DNA of 5,547 bases from CAYXDR01 sp046498185 (lineage in GTDB: Bacteria; Desulfobacterota; DSM-4660; Desulfatiglandales; Desulfatiglandaceae), in the NCBI GenBank assembly GCA_046498185.1, contig JAWOBE010000167.1, positions 1 through 5,547 of the forward strand, written 5' to 3'. The stretch's first letter is position 1, and each line of letters starts with the position of its first letter. Of this stretch, positions 5,241 through 5,547 are shown in pieces. The notes beneath the pieces were generated by a model, which made no database searches, was not told where the DNA came from, and worked only from the letters and a program-made list of their open reading frames with translations. The translations under genes and the position numbers were made by a program.

Positions 5241-5546
5241 TCACCGGTCCAGTATTTCCCGTATCTTGAGCAGAAGGGTTTTTGACTGGAAGGGCTTGTG
5301 GATGAAGTCAAAACCGGCCGCCGTCAATTCATCCGTTTTGAAGATATTCATGGTGTAACCACTGGCAAACAGGACCTTCATTCCAGGACGGTCATTGAGG
5401 ATCGCTTCGGCAACCTCTCTGCCGTTTAGTTTCGGCATGATCACATCAAGCAGAACGAGGTTGATCCGCTCTCTGTTTTCCTGGAATTTTGCGATCGCTT
5501 CGTCGCCATCTTGCGCAGCGATTACTCCATAGCCGAAGGATTCCAG
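5241..5546 (-). CDS. C-terminal receiver domain of a truncated-by-window protein, probably a hybrid histidine kinase
   Basis: The open frame enters from the right edge and gives 101 residues of a receiver domain: LESFGYGVIAAQDGDEAI, then VLLDVIMPKLNGREVA with the phospho-acceptor Asp, then LFASGYT and the conserved Lys in FIHKPF, ending KIREILDR. The start and anything before the receiver lie outside the window. The LFASGYT, AGFDFIHKPF and LLLKIREILD pattern is typical of receivers fused to the C-terminus of PAS/histidine kinases in deltaproteobacteria, so a hybrid kinase is the best guess; a single-domain regulator is possible. Its stop is 214 bases upstream of the HD-GYP gene in the same direction, so the two may form a signalling pair. 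Confidence 0.85.
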   Translation of the reverse strand: MESFGYGVIAAQDGDEAIAKFQENRERINLVLLDVIMPKLNGREVAEAILNDRPGMKVLFASGYTMNIFKTDELTAAGFDFIHKPFQSKTLLLKIREILDR

Positions 5547-5547
5547 C

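Overview
The window is a compact stretch of bacterial chromosome in which every convincing gene lies on the minus strand and is transcribed right to left. The one possible exception is a short C-terminal coding remnant at the left edge on the plus strand. Intergenic arrays of GATTTC-like hexamers, TCCGTG-type repeats, an archaeal/anaerobe-style superoxide dismutase and a REC–HD phosphodiesterase beside a probable hybrid kinase suggest an anaerobic or microaerophilic Gram-negative bacterium. Desulfobacterota (the former deltaproteobacterial sulfate reducers) is my best guess. This is an inference from gene style, not a taxonomic assignment.

Layout in the direction of transcription (right to left). 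(1) The C-terminal receiver domain of a protein cut off by the window edge, probably a hybrid histidine kinase (5241-5546). (2) A spacer with TCCGTG-type inverted repeats. (3) A GTG-started response regulator with an HD-GYP-type c-di-GMP phosphodiesterase output (3980-5026). (4) A 52-residue DUF3309-like membrane protein (3620-3778). (5) A BON-domain lipoprotein (3047-3445), bracketed by two direct copies of a roughly 90-bp hexamer-rich hairpin element. (6) A superoxide dismutase cut at residue 89 (2577-2846). (7) A 91-residue ORF that looks like a large-subunit catalase with almost all of its middle removed (2267-2542). (8) An intact acetoin/diacetyl reductase-like SDR (1270-2049) with a sigma70-like promoter. 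(9) The first ~22 codons of a pfkB-type phosphofructokinase running directly into the middle of an extended-SDR gene, a broken chimera (843-1236). (10) A stand-alone CheB methylesterase domain (187-771). A plus-strand C-terminal fragment (2-106) converges on cheB.

SOD, catalase, BON lipoprotein, DUF3309, SDR, PfkB and stand-alone CheB together resemble a general/oxidative-stress gene cluster, and the two-component genes upstream could supply signalling. The most notable observation is that three or four adjacent members (SOD, catalase, pfkB, extended SDR) have each lost most of their length. Their start codons and Shine-Dalgarno sites, where present, are kept, and the genes in between are intact. 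This could be real erosion by repeated deletion or an assembly artefact; the sequence alone cannot decide. I see no clear new defence, CRISPR, phage or transposon system and no RNA genes.
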